Below, one piece after another: positions 1-7,475 of a stretch of 64,000 bases of DNA; position 1 is the first letter of the stretch, and each line of letters starts with the position of its first letter. Position numbers and translations under genes: made by a program. Origin of the DNA: Serinicoccus sediminis (GTDB taxonomy: Bacteria; Actinomycetota; Actinomycetes; Actinomycetales; Dermatophilaceae). Location: contig NZ_SDVA01000014.1 in NCBI RefSeq assembly GCF_004153545.1, forward strand, positions 1 through 64,000. The letters are read 5' to 3'. The notes below the pieces were generated by a model. That model did no database searches. It saw only the letters and a list, made by a program, of their open reading frames with translations, and had not been told where the DNA came from.

Positions 1-337
1 GCCCCGTGCCGCTCTCGGTGACCGCCCCGCGCACGCCGGCGGACCCTTCCGCCGGCAGGCCGGCCGGGTCGGCGACGACGTCCTTGAAGTAGCTGCCGGG
101 CCGGAACCGGGGGCTCGTCGTGCCCGCGATCGGCACCGGCTCCCCGGTGCGGGGGTTGCGCCCGGTGCGGGGGGCCCGCTGCACCCGCTCGAAGGTGCCG
201 AAGCCGGTGATGGCCACCGAGCCCCCGGACGCGACCTCGCGCAGGACGACGTCCACCATGGCCTCGACGGCCGCCGAGGCGGCCGCCCGGCCGCCCAGCC
301 GTGGCGCGAGCGCCTCGATCAGGTCTGCCTTGTTCAT
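1..337 (-). CDS. hup: HU family DNA-binding protein (3' end outside window)
   Basis: Nucleoid-associated histone-like protein that bends and compacts DNA. The translation begins MNKADLIEAL, carries the family signature GFGTF at residues 45-49, and has the basic DNA-binding arm with NPRTGEPVPI at about 54-70, followed by SPRFRPGSYFKDVV. The normal HU core ends near residue 90, so the residues continuing to the window edge belong to a C-terminal extension, as is usual in actinobacterial HU. The gene runs off the left edge, so total length is unknown. The ATG is preceded by a GGAGAGG-type ribosome site. It lies downstream of, and on the same strand as, the two tRNA genes, from which a hairpin separates it. 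Confidence 0.93.
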   Translation of the reverse strand, partial: MNKADLIEALAPRLGGRAAASAAVEAMVDVVLREVASGGSVAITGFGTFERVQRAPRTGRNPRTGEPVPIAGTTSPRFRPGSYFKDVVADPAGLPAEGSAGVRGAVTESGTG

Positions 338-432
338 GCCGCACCTCTCCACCGTGCCGGGCCTGTGCCCGCAGGTCGCCCGCCTGCGGACGGCGGGCCC
401 CCACGCTACCCCGACCCGGGCCCGCACATGCG

Positions 433-468
433 GAACGGCCCCCATCGCTGCTGCGATGAGGGCCGTTC
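433..468 (-). terminator. Hairpin between tRNA-Glu and hup
   Basis: A nine-base stem (GAACGGCCC with GGGCCGTTC), a single C/A mismatch and a further six-base stem (CATCGC with GCGATG) close a TGCT loop. It lies just past the 3' end of the minus-strand tRNA-Glu and before hup. There is no U-run, as is common in high-GC actinobacteria. The symmetry means it could also act on plus-strand transcripts. Confidence 0.65.
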
Positions 469-476
469 GACACGGG

Positions 477-549
477 TAGCCCCGACGGGATTCGAACCCG
501 CGCTACCGCCTTGAGAGGGCGGCGTGCTAGGCCGCTACACAACGGGGCC
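477..549 (-). tRNA. tRNA-Glu (CTC anticodon)
   Basis: A 73-base cloverleaf. The acceptor stem pairs GGCCCCG with CGGGGCT, the anticodon stem pairs CCGCC with GGCGG around the loop CTCTCAA giving anticodon CTC, and the T arm carries GGTTCGAATCC. CTC reads GAG, the dominant glutamate codon at this GC content. It is preceded by tRNA-Gln and then gltX, the enzyme that charges it. No CCA is encoded. Confidence 0.95.
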
Positions 550-634
550 GTGTCCGACGCTGACTGCGCCGAGCGGAGAGCCTACCCGACCGGGCGGACC
601 TCCACGAAATCGAGAGCGGCGTCTCGATGTCGCG

Positions 635-706
635 CTGGGGTACCAGGACTCGAACCTAGAACAACTGAACCAGAATCAGCCGTGTTGCCAATTACACCAT
701 ACCCCA
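635..706 (-). tRNA. tRNA-Gln (CTG anticodon)
   Basis: A 72-base cloverleaf. The acceptor stem pairs TGGGGTA with TACCCCA, the anticodon stem pairs GCTGA with TCAGT around TTCTGGT giving anticodon CTG, and the T arm carries GGTTCGAGTCC. It reads CAG. Actinobacteria usually make Gln-tRNA by misacylation with glutamate followed by GatCAB amidation, so this tRNA is also a likely substrate of the adjacent gltX product (family knowledge). It is probably co-transcribed with tRNA-Glu. Confidence 0.95.
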
Positions 707-749
707 AGGGGTATCTCCGACCCCGTGCGGGGCGGCGAACCGAGGAGTC

Positions 750-779
750 ACTCTACCGTGCCTGCGTCGCCGACCCCAA
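750..779 (-). promoter_or_regulatory. Candidate promoter for the tRNA-Gln/tRNA-Glu pair
   Basis: On the minus strand a TTGGGG -35-like box is followed after 18 bases by TAGAGT, a -10-like box, about 43 bases before the tRNA-Gln 5' end. It lies in the gap between the gltX stop and the tRNA. The motifs are approximate, so the call is tentative. Confidence 0.4.
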
Positions 780-806
780 ATCCCCCGGCCTGGCCCAGGG
801 CCTGGC

Positions 807-2360
807 TCAGAGCGAGGCGCGCAGCCGCCGGAGCCGGTCGAGGGTCTCCTCCCGGCCCAGGATCTGCATCGACTCGAACAACGGCGGGCTGATGCGCTGC
901 CCCGAGACCGCGGTGCGCAGCGGGCCGAAGGCGAACCGCGGCTTGAGGCCGAGCCCGTCCACGAGCGCCTCGCGCAGGGCCGCCTCGATCCGCTCGTGGG
1001 TCCAGTCCACGCCCCCGCCGAGCGGCTCCGGCGCAGCGCCGGAGATCGGCTCGAGCGCCGCCACGGCCGCGTCCAGGACCGCGGGAGCGTCGTCCTTGAG
1101 CTGCCCACGGGCGTCCTCGGCGATCTCGAGGTCGGCGCCGCGGACGTAGAACGGACGCACCATCGGGACGGCCTCGGACAGCACCTGGATGCGGGTCTGG
1201 ATGAGGTCGGCCACCGCCTCCAGCCGGGCGAGCTCACCCATGTCGCTCTGCTCGCCCAGGACACCGGCCTCGCGCAGCACGGGCAGCAGCCGGGACGTGA
1301 ACTCCGGCAGGGACAGCCGCCGCAGGTGGTCGCCGTTGATCGACTCCGCCTTCTTCTGGTCCCACCTCGCCGGGTTGGGGTTGACGTCGGCGACGTCGAA
1401 CGCGGCGACGAGGTGCTCGGGGTCGAAGATGTCGCGGTCGGGGCCGATGGACCACCCGAGCAGGGCCAGGTAGTTGATCATCCCCTCCCGGACGAAGCCA
1501 CGCTCGCGGTGCAGGAAGAGGTCGGACTGCGGGTCCCGCTTGGACAGCTTCTTGCTGCCCTCCCCCAGGACGAGCGGGAGGTGCGCGAAGGTCGGGACCC
1601 GCTGCGCCACCCCGATCTCGATGAGCGCCCGGTAGAGCGCGATCTGCCGCGGCGTCGAGGAGAGCAGGTCCTCCCCGCGGATGACGTGGGTGATCCGCAT
1701 GAGGGCGTCGTCGACCGGGTTGACCAAGGTGTAGAGCGGCTGGCCGTTGCCTCGCACGATGACGAAGTCCGGCACCGACCCGGCACCGAAGGTCACCTCA
1801 CCGCGGACCAGGTCGGTGAAGGTCAGGTCCTCGTCGGGCATGCGCAGCCGCAGCACCGGCTCGCGGCCCTCCTCGCGGTAGGCCTGCCGCTGCTCCTCGG
1901 TGAGGTCGCGGTCGTGGTTGTCGTAGCCCAGCTTCGGGTCCCGCCCCGCGGCCCGGTGCCGCGCCTCCACCTCCTCCGGGGTGCTGAACGACTCGTAGGC
2001 CAGGCCCGCCTCGAGCAGACGTCGCGCCACGTCGGCGTGCAGGTCGGCCCGCTCGCTCTGCCGGTAGGGGCCGTAGGGGCCCCCGACGCCGGGGCCCTCG
2101 TCGTAGTCCAGCCCGAGCCACTCCAGCGCGTCGACGATCTGCTGCATCGACTCCTGCGAGTCCCGGGAGGCGTCGGTGTCCTCGATGCGGAAGACCAGCG
2201 TCCCGCCGTGGTGGCGGGCGTAGGCCCAGTTGAAGAGGGCGGTTCGGGCGAGACCGACGTGCGGCGTCCCGGTCGGGCTCGGGCAGAAGCGCACGCGGAC
2301 GTCGGGGCCGGTGACGTCGTCGTGCTCGGTGGCGGAGACAGGTGCGGAGTGGGTCGTCAT
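807..2360 (-). CDS. gltX: Glutamate--tRNA ligase (GluRS)
   Basis: Class I aminoacyl-tRNA synthetase that activates glutamate with ATP and loads it on tRNA-Glu, and in most actinobacteria also on tRNA-Gln for later amidation. The 517-residue length fits the family. The HIGH-type motif is seen as [20 protein letters not shown] near residue 30, and the KMSKS-type motif as KKLSKRD near residue 272. The C-terminal part is the helical anticodon-binding region. The ATG start leaves a short acidic N-terminal leader before [11 protein letters not shown]. Its clustering with tRNA-Glu and tRNA-Gln on the same strand puts the enzyme beside two of its substrates. Confidence 0.97.
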   Translation of the reverse strand: MTTHSAPVSATEHDDVTGPDVRVRFCPSPTGTPHVGLARTALFNWAYARHHGGTLVFRIEDTDASRDSQESMQQIVDALEWLGLDYDEGPGVGGPYGPYRQSERADLHADVARRLLEAGLAYESFSTPEEVEARHRAAGRDPKLGYDNHDRDLTEEQRQAYREEGREPVLRLRMPDEDLTFTDLVRGEVTFGAGSVPDFVIVRGNGQPLYTLVNPVDDALMRITHVIRGEDLLSSTPRQIALYRALIEIGVAQRVPTFAHLPLVLGEGSKKLSKRDPQSDLFLHRERGFVREGMINYLALLGWSIGPDRDIFDPEHLVAAFDVADVNPNPARWDQKKAESINGDHLRRLSLPEFTSRLLPVLREAGVLGEQSDMGELARLEAVADLIQTRIQVLSEAVPMVRPFYVRGADLEIAEDARGQLKDDAPAVLDAAVAALEPISGAAPEPLGGGVDWTHERIEAALREALVDGLGLKPRFAFGPLRTAVSGQRISPPLFESMQILGREETLDRLRRLRASL

Positions 2361-2439
2361 GATGGCCGCCAGCCTACTTCGCGCGGCATCGGGCGGGTGC
2401 CCCTCGTCGGACCCCGGGACGGCGTCGCTGGGGTATGCC

Positions 2440-3024
2440 TCAGTGCCCCATGAGCGCGGTCGTCACCGACTCCTGCACCCAGGACAGGAAGTCGTAGTAG
2501 GCCATCTTCTGCGCCAGCGCCGGGTCGAGCTCGGTCTCCCCCGCCAGGGCCGCCTCCAGCTCGTGGTGCAGTCGCTCGGAGTCCTCGTCGGTCCGCAGCC
2601 CGAGCCGCTCGCCCAGGATGAGCCGCGCGTCGGTGAGCGCGACGGCCAGGGCGCGGCCCTGCCCGAGGTCGAGCTCCAGCCGCGGCGGCGCCGCCGCCTC
2701 GAGCGCGGCGATGGCCGTGGCCAGGGTGCTCGCCTTGCGCTGCCGCAGCCCGTGCTCGGTGAGCCGGCGGAACTCGGCCGCCTGCTCGTCGTCGTCCCTC
2801 GACGCGGGCGGCAGCAGGCGGCGCAGCGCCGGGTCGCTGGGCTCGGTGGGGTCGACCTCGTCCCCAAGACCGGCGACGAGGTCGAGGAAGGGGTCGCCGG
2901 TCTCCGGGCGCTCCGGGGCGACGAAGTCCCGGGTCAGCCGCAGCACGTGGACGACCACCGCGATCTCGTCGGCGTCGAAGGAGCCCACCAGCCGCTCACC
3001 CTGGCGCCGGAACGCGTGCGCCAT
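2440..3024 (-). CDS. DUF2017 family protein
   Basis: A 194-residue protein starting [24 protein letters not shown], with LRLTRDF and a C-terminal [17 protein letters not shown] region. These features and the position directly after clpS are typical of the DUF2017 family, which in actinobacteria nearly always follows clpS. The function is unknown. It starts 3 bases after the clpS stop, so the two are surely co-transcribed. There is no signal peptide or membrane segment, and the protein looks soluble and helical. Confidence 0.85.
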   Translation of the reverse strand: MAHAFRRQGERLVGSFDADEIAVVVHVLRLTRDFVAPERPETGDPFLDLVAGLGDEVDPTEPSDPALRRLLPPASRDDDEQAAEFRRLTEHGLRQRKASTLATAIAALEAAAPPRLELDLGQGRALAVALTDARLILGERLGLRTDEDSERLHHELEAALAGETELDPALAQKMAYYDFLSWVQESVTTALMGH

Positions 3025-3027
3025 ACC

Positions 3028-3360
3028 TCAGTCGTCCTTCTGGAAGGTGGCCCACAGGCCGTAGCCGTGCATGGCCTCGGTGTCGGCCTCCATCTTCTCC
3101 CGGGTGCCGGTCGAGACGACCGCGCGGCCCACGGTGTGGACGTCCATCATGAGCTTCTCCGCCTTGCTGCGGGTGTAGCCGAAGTGGGTCTGGAAGACCC
3201 AGGTGACGTAGCTCATGAGGTTGACCGGGTCGTTCCACACCAGGGTCACCCACGGACGGTCGGACTCCGGGCGGTCCAGGACGGCGACCCCGCCCTGCTC
3301 CTGCGGGGTGGTCTGCGGGCCGGCCGGCGGGGCCGGTGGGCTGGGGGTGTCGACGGGCAC
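3028..3360 (-). CDS. clpS: ATP-dependent Clp protease adapter ClpS
   Basis: Adapter that delivers N-degron substrates to ClpC/ClpA-ClpP. The core is clear: WVTLVWNDPVNLMSYVTWVFQ, then GYTRSKAEKLMMDVHTVGRAVV, in which the conserved NDP and HTxGxAxV positions form the N-degron pocket. A longer reading frame begins upstream, but the GTG at 3360 has a GGTGGGGG ribosome site and leaves a normal-length protein of 110 residues with a Pro-rich leader; the upstream ATG would overlap the divergent pncB gene. The 22-base gap to pncB contains CCTATG/CATAGG, a possible shared -10 region. Confidence 0.93.
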   Translation of the reverse strand: MPVDTPSPPAPPAGPQTTPQEQGGVAVLDRPESDRPWVTLVWNDPVNLMSYVTWVFQTHFGYTRSKAEKLMMDVHTVGRAVVSTGTREKMEADTEAMHGYGLWATFQKDD

Positions 3361-3382
3361 GCCCCCACCATAGGGTGCGGGG

Positions 3383-4684
3383 GTGAGCCCGAGCACCGCC
3401 CTGCTGACCGACCACTACGAGCTGACGATGATCCAGGCCGCGCTGGCCAGCGGTCACGCGGACCGACGGTGCGTCTTCGAGGCCTTCGCCCGGCGGCTCC
3501 CGGAGGGCCGGCGCTACGGCGTCGTCGCAGGCACCGGGCGGGCCCTGGAGGCGCTGCGCGACTTCCGCTTCGGCGAGGAGGAGATCGCCTTCCTCGCCGA
3601 CCGCCAGGTGGTCGACCGGCGCACCCTCGACTGGCTGGCCGACTTCCGCTTCAGCGGCGACATCTGGGGGTATGCCGAGGGCGAGGTCTACTTCCCGGGC
3701 TCGCCGCTGCTCGTGGTCGAGTCGAGCTTCGCCGAGGGGGTGGTGCTGGAGACGCTCTTCCTCTCCGTCCTCAACCACGACTCGGCCGTCGCCTCGGCGG
3801 CGTCGCGGATGACGGCCGTCGCGCACGGCCGTCCGTGCATCGAGATGGGCAGCCGCCGGACGCACGAGGAGTCGGCGGTCGCGGCGGCGCGCGCGGCATA
3901 CCTCGCGGGGTTCGCCTCGACCTCCAACCTGGAGGCGGGCCGCCGGCACGGCATCCCGACCATGGGGACGGCCGCGCACTCCTACACCCTGCTGCACGAC
4001 GACGAGCGCCAGGCCTTCGCCAACCAGCTCGCCAGCCTGGGGCTGTCCACGACGCTGCTCGTCGACACCTACGACGTGACCGGGGCGGTGGAGCTGGCGG
4101 TCGAGCTGGCCGGGTCCGCGCTCGGCGGGGTACGGCTGGACTCGGGTGACCTGCTCGGCCAGGCCTTCGAGGTGCGCACCCTGCTGGACGAGCTGGGCGC
4201 GCCGGACACCCGCATCGTCGTCACCTCCGACCTCGACGAGCACGCCATCGCCGCGCTGCAGGCGGCGCCCGTCGACGCCTACGGGGTGGGCACCAAGGTG
4301 GTGACCGGGTCCGGGCACCCGGCGGCGGGCATGGTCTACAAGCTGGTGAGCCGCGAGAGCGGCTCCGGGGCGATGGAGGGCGTCGCCAAGGCGAGCAAGG
4401 ACAAGACCAGCGTGGGCGGGCGCAAGTACGCGTTGCGGCGCCGCTCGCCGGACGGCGTGGCCACCGAGGAGATCATCGGGATCAACGAGCGTCCGCAGGA
4501 CGACGGCGACGACCGCACGCTGCTGGTCCCGCTCGTGGAGCACGGGGAGGTCGTCGCCCCGACCGACGTGCAGCGCGCCCGCCAGCACCACCAGCGGGCC
4601 CTCGCCGAGCTCCCGCAGCGCGCGCTGCGGCTCTCGCTCGGCGACCCGGCGCTGGCGACGACCTACCTCGACGACTGGAGCTGA
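3383..4684 (+). CDS. pncB: Nicotinate phosphoribosyltransferase
   Basis: Converts nicotinate plus PRPP to nicotinate mononucleotide, the entry step of NAD salvage. The 433-residue protein begins STALLTDHYELTMIQAAL, contains FEAFARRLPEGRRYGVVAG and the conserved MGSRRTHEESAVAAARAAYLAGFASTSN stretch with its catalytic His/Arg neighbourhood, and ends in the phosphate-binding VRLDSGDL and GVGTKVVTG segments. GTG start. It is convergent with the nicotinamidase gene, six bases apart, so the two enzymes of the nicotinamide-to-NaMN route are neighbours but on opposite strands. Confidence 0.95.
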   Translation: MSPSTALLTDHYELTMIQAALASGHADRRCVFEAFARRLPEGRRYGVVAGTGRALEALRDFRFGEEEIAFLADRQVVDRRTLDWLADFRFSGDIWGYAEGEVYFPGSPLLVVESSFAEGVVLETLFLSVLNHDSAVASAASRMTAVAHGRPCIEMGSRRTHEESAVAAARAAYLAGFASTSNLEAGRRHGIPTMGTAAHSYTLLHDDERQAFANQLASLGLSTTLLVDTYDVTGAVELAVELAGSALGGVRLDSGDLLGQAFEVRTLLDELGAPDTRIVVTSDLDEHAIAALQAAPVDAYGVGTKVVTGSGHPAAGMVYKLVSRESGSGAMEGVAKASKDKTSVGGRKYALRRRSPDGVATEEIIGINERPQDDGDDRTLLVPLVEHGEVVAPTDVQRARQHHQRALAELPQRALRLSLGDPALATTYLDDWS

Positions 4685-4690
4685 GCCCGG

Positions 4691-5302
4691 TCAGGCGGCG
4701 CCGGGGCCCTGCGTCGTGCCGCTGCTCCCCAGCTCCACCCCGGCCTGGCGCATCTCCTCCAGCGCCGCCTCGGTCGACCCCGGGGCGACACCGGCGCACA
4801 GGTCGAGCAGGACGCGCGTCTGCAGACCTTCGCGGCGGGCGTCCAGCGCCGTCGCCCGGACGCAGTGGTCGGTGGCGATGCCGCAGACGTCGACCTCGGT
4901 GATGCCACGCTCCCGCAGCCACTCGGCCAGGCCGACCTGCCGACCGTGGACGTCGCTGGTGCCCTCGAACCCCGAGTAGGCGGCCTCGTGCTCGCCCTTG
5001 CGGAAGACGGCCTGCACGTGCCCCAGCGCGGGACCGAGCTCGGGCCGGAACTCGGCCCCCTCGGTGCCCACCTCGCAGTGGACCGGCCACGAGGTCGCGT
5101 AGTCGGGCTCGCCGTCGGTGGCCCAGTGCTCACCCGGGTCGACGTGCCAGTCGGCGGTGGCCACGACCGCCGCGTACTCCTGGGCGTGCTCGGTCGTGTA
5201 GTCGCTCACGCCGCTGGCGACGGCGATCCCGCCGGTCACCGGCAGCGACCCGCCCTCGCAGAAGTCGTGCTGGACGTCGACGATGATCAGGCCGCGGCTC
5301 AT
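4691..5302 (-). CDS. pncA: Nicotinamidase (isochorismatase superfamily)
   Basis: Hydrolyses nicotinamide to nicotinate and ammonia, feeding the convergent pncB product. The 203-residue protein starts MSRGLIIVDVQHDFCEGGSL, with catalytic Asp9. TADWHVDPGEHW supplies the metal-site region, VFRKGEH the catalytic lysine, and VDVCGIATDHCVRATALDA the catalytic cysteine. These are the features of nicotinamidases rather than generic isochorismatases. ATG start. The short stretch to the next upstream gene (the RDD protein) suggests possible separate transcription. Confidence 0.94.
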   Translation of the reverse strand: MSRGLIIVDVQHDFCEGGSLPVTGGIAVASGVSDYTTEHAQEYAAVVATADWHVDPGEHWATDGEPDYATSWPVHCEVGTEGAEFRPELGPALGHVQAVFRKGEHEAAYSGFEGTSDVHGRQVGLAEWLRERGITEVDVCGIATDHCVRATALDARREGLQTRVLLDLCAGVAPGSTEAALEEMRQAGVELGSSGTTQGPGAA

Positions 5303-5333
5303 ACCGTCGATGATGCCACTCGCGGGCGCGGCC

Positions 5334-6236
5334 TCAGCGCCTCTTGACCACGTTGGTCCCGGCCGCCTTGTCGTGCAGGGCCTGGTTCTGGGGGTCCCAC
5401 AGCGGCCACAGGACGTTGATGATGGTGAAGAGGCCGAGGAAGCCCAGGACGGGCACCAGGCTGCTGACGAGGTTGGGACCCTGGTAGACCGCCGAGCGCA
5501 GCAGCACCGCGCGCCAGGTGGGCAGACCGGGCTCGTCGCGGAGCCGGACCCGCAACCCGGTGATGAGCTTGCCGACGGTGCCGCCGAAGAACTTCACCAT
5601 GAGGACCTCGTAGGCGACGCCGAGCAGTGCGGTGACGAGGCCGACCTGGAGGATCCAGTCCTCCAGCACCACCGGGATGGCGGCGGTCGGATCGGGGTCG
5701 AGGACGTAGTCCTCCATCGCGCTGCTGACCTCGGGGGTCATCGTGGCGAAGACCAGGACGATGCTGAGGGCCAGCGCGAGCAGGCCGTCGAGCAGGCGAG
5801 CCCCGACCCGGTGCCACCAGCCGGCGAGCGGCTGGCCGTCCGGGGTCGTCGGGCCCGGCTGCGGCTGGTACCCGCCGGGAACCGGGCCGCCCTGCCACTG
5901 GCCCTGGTACGGGTTCTGCCCGGTCTGGCCGGCGTAGGGGTTGGGCTGCTGGTAGCCCTGCTGACCCTGTCCCCACCCCTGCTGGCCCTGGCCGTAGCCG
6001 CCCTGGCCCTGCTGACCCTGCTGGCCCCAGCCGCCCTGGCCCTGCTGCCCCCACCCGGACCGACCCTGCTGACCCTGGCCGGAACCGTCCGACTCGGGTG
6101 CCTGCCACTGCTGGCCCGACTCGGCGAGGTTGGGCTTCTGCTTGGGTGCCGTGTGGTTGGTCCACTGCACGCCGTCCCAGTAGCGGAGGTTCTGCGCGTC
6201 CTCGGGGTCGTCGTACCACCCTGCCTGCTGACTCAT
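5334..6236 (-). CDS. RDD family membrane protein with N-terminal DUF2510
   Basis: A 300-residue protein with three parts. Residues 1-30 form a DUF2510 motif (GWYDDPEDAQNLRYWDGVQWTNHT), a short actinobacterial module of unknown role. Residues about 40-125 are a low-complexity Gln/Gly/Pro linker with repeated GQQGQGGWG units. Residues about 130-300 are the RDD domain: LAGWWHRVGARLLDGLLALALSIV gives the Arg-Asp signature and first membrane helix, with further helices at LQVGLVTALLGVAYEVLMV and LVPVLGFLGLFTIINVLWPLW. It is anchored in the cytoplasmic membrane and its specific transport or signalling role is unknown. Confidence 0.9.
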   Translation of the reverse strand: MSQQAGWYDDPEDAQNLRYWDGVQWTNHTAPKQKPNLAESGQQWQAPESDGSGQGQQGRSGWGQQGQGGWGQQGQQGQGGYGQGQQGWGQGQQGYQQPNPYAGQTGQNPYQGQWQGGPVPGGYQPQPGPTTPDGQPLAGWWHRVGARLLDGLLALALSIVLVFATMTPEVSSAMEDYVLDPDPTAAIPVVLEDWILQVGLVTALLGVAYEVLMVKFFGGTVGKLITGLRVRLRDEPGLPTWRAVLLRSAVYQGPNLVSSLVPVLGFLGLFTIINVLWPLWDPQNQALHDKAAGTNVVKRR

Positions 6237-6274
6237 GGGGCCAGACTATCCGCGCGGGCGACCTGCTCCGGCAT

Positions 6275-6320
6275 ACCTGTGCACACCACATGCACCCCAC
6301 CGGCACCTGTGCACGGTCCG
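6275..6320 (+). repeat. Imperfect inverted repeat, left copy
   Basis: The segment beginning ACCTGTGCAC and ending GCACCTGTGCACGG matches the reverse complement of 7378-7418 with few changes (shared blocks ACCTGTGCAC, CCCCACC and GCACCTGTG). The two copies flank a truncated AbiEi-like gene and the DUF6226 gene. The TGTGCAC core is itself a short palindrome repeated within the copy. Confidence 0.6.
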
Positions 6321-6321
6321 A

Positions 6322-6444
6322 GGCCGCCCCTCCGCCCAGCGCCACGTCGCGAGCGGTGACGACCTGCGGGCCCTCGGCCTCAGCCGCACCCAGGTCCGCA
6401 GGCTCGTCACCGACGGCGTGCTGGTGCGGATCCGCACGGACTGC
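6322..6444 (+). pseudogene. Fragment of an AbiEi-type antitoxin N-terminal domain
   Basis: Reading this plus-strand frame gives VASGDDLRALGLSRTQVRRL then VTDGVLVRIRTD, which looks like the winged-helix N-terminus of actinobacterial AbiEi/DUF559-type proteins (a DLRALGxSRxxVRRLVxxGxLVRVR pattern). No recognisable continuation (the usual GVYA segment and the endonuclease-like domain) follows, and no convincing start codon precedes it. I therefore read it as a remnant of a toxin-antitoxin or DUF559 gene. The identification rests on the pattern alone. Confidence 0.5.
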
Positions 6445-6581
6445 TCGTGTCGGGCGAGGTATGGCGTGGGGCGGCCCCGTGGAAGCGGCACGACCTGCGG
6501 GCGCGCGCGGCATACCCGGCCCGTCATCCAGCACGGTTCGCGACCGTCCTTCTCGTCCTCACGCCCGGCCTGTGCACGTCC

Positions 6582-6608
6582 TGAGCAGCCCCCTGGCGTG
6601 GCTGCTCA
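6582..6608 (-). terminator. Hairpin at the end of the DUF6226 gene
   Basis: TGAGCAGCC and GGCTGCTCA form a nine-base stem with a nine-base loop. The right arm includes the stop codon of the minus-strand gene. There is no U-run. Confidence 0.5.
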
Positions 6609-7253
6609 TGCACAGCCCCACCCCTGGCTGACCACGACCTGGGCATCGTCGGGCACGGCGACCTGCTCCCCGGCGAGGAGCGAGTCCGCGAGCCGGACCA
6701 GCTCTGAGAAGCTCCAGGGCCGGCCCCTCCCCCAGGACCCCTGTGTCATCACCCCACGGTCGAACGACCAGTCCCCACCGCGCAGGGCGACGAAGGGGCT
6801 GATCGCGTGCAGGACCAGCTCGTCGACGTCCTGGAGCAACGAGTCACTGCCCTCGTCGCAGGCGTCGCAGCCGCACATCGGCAAGCGACCCAGGCTCACG
6901 CGAGGCTCTCCGACGGCGATCTCGACAGCGGCCACCAGCCCGTCGCGGGCTCTGCCCAATCTCTCGAGGAACCAGATCGGTGGAGCAGCATCGGCCGGCA
7001 GTCTGAGGAGCACCTCGCGGTCAGCCGCCGCCTCCCGCAGGGCGGCCCTGGGCGCAGGTATGTCCGCGCGCCGGGCTCCGGCCACGGTGCACAGGACCTC
7101 GGTCCACACCCTCGTCCTGGCGAGCAGCACGTCATACCGCGCCGGGTCCGTCACGCGGGAGTACTCCCACCCCTGCGGCGACTCCGTCGGGTCCCTCGGG
7201 CATGGCCACGAGGGCTGGTCGAGCGCGGCGTAGCGACGGGTCACCTCGTCCAT
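6606..7253 (-). CDS. DUF6226 family protein
   Basis: A 215-residue soluble protein with no known function. Conserved-looking parts are EYSRVTDPARYDVLLARTRVW near the N-terminus and the cysteine-bearing block LPMCGCDACDEGSDSLLQDVDE, which resembles a family numbered DUF6226 in actinobacteria. The frame is open further upstream, but MDEVTRRYAALDQPSW at 7253 has a GAGG ribosome site nine bases before it, and the upstream extension runs into an inverted repeat. The gene is isolated between repeats and next to a toxin-antitoxin remnant, so it could belong to a mobile or accessory patch. Confidence 0.75.
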   Translation of the reverse strand: MDEVTRRYAALDQPSWPCPRDPTESPQGWEYSRVTDPARYDVLLARTRVWTEVLCTVAGARRADIPAPRAALREAAADREVLLRLPADAAPPIWFLERLGRARDGLVAAVEIAVGEPRVSLGRLPMCGCDACDEGSDSLLQDVDELVLHAISPFVALRGGDWSFDRGVMTQGSWGRGRPWSFSELVRLADSLLAGEQVAVPDDAQVVVSQGWGCA

Positions 7254-7377
7254 CAACGCCAGCCTCATGACGGTGCACGATAGGCGTGCGGCAAGGCCCA
7301 GGACAGTCATGTTCGTCCCCACGCCCGGCCTGCGCAGCCTGTGCGTGCGGTAGAACCTGCGCACCGGCTGCATACCC

Positions 7378-7418
7378 GTCCACAGGTGCGGGTGGGGCGC
7401 ATGGGGGCGTGCACAGGT
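7378..7418 (-). repeat. Imperfect inverted repeat, right copy
   Basis: Read on the minus strand it begins ACCTGTGCACGCC and ends CCGCACCTGTGGACGG, closely matching 6275-6320. About 1.1 kb separates the two copies. A second pair of short direct repeats sharing CACGCCCGGCCTG lies at about 6560 and 7320, inside the pair. Confidence 0.6.
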
Positions 7419-7426
7419 CACGGTCC

Positions 7427-7466
7427 GACCGCGCGTCCGGTGCGTCCTGACCGCGCGTCCGGTGCG
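7427..7466 (+). repeat. Two 18-base direct repeats
   Basis: GACCGCGCGTCCGGTGCG occurs at 7427-7444 and 7449-7466, a period of 22 bases with a TCCT spacer. It sits immediately before the helicase stop codon and just outside the right inverted repeat. Confidence 0.85.
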
Positions 7467-7475
7467 GGTATGGCG

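Noticed and set aside
5900-6110. Possible tandem repeat or CRISPR-like array
   Set aside because: The repetition is the Gln/Gly-rich coding linker of the RDD protein; units vary in length and there are no spacers. No CRISPR array is in the window.
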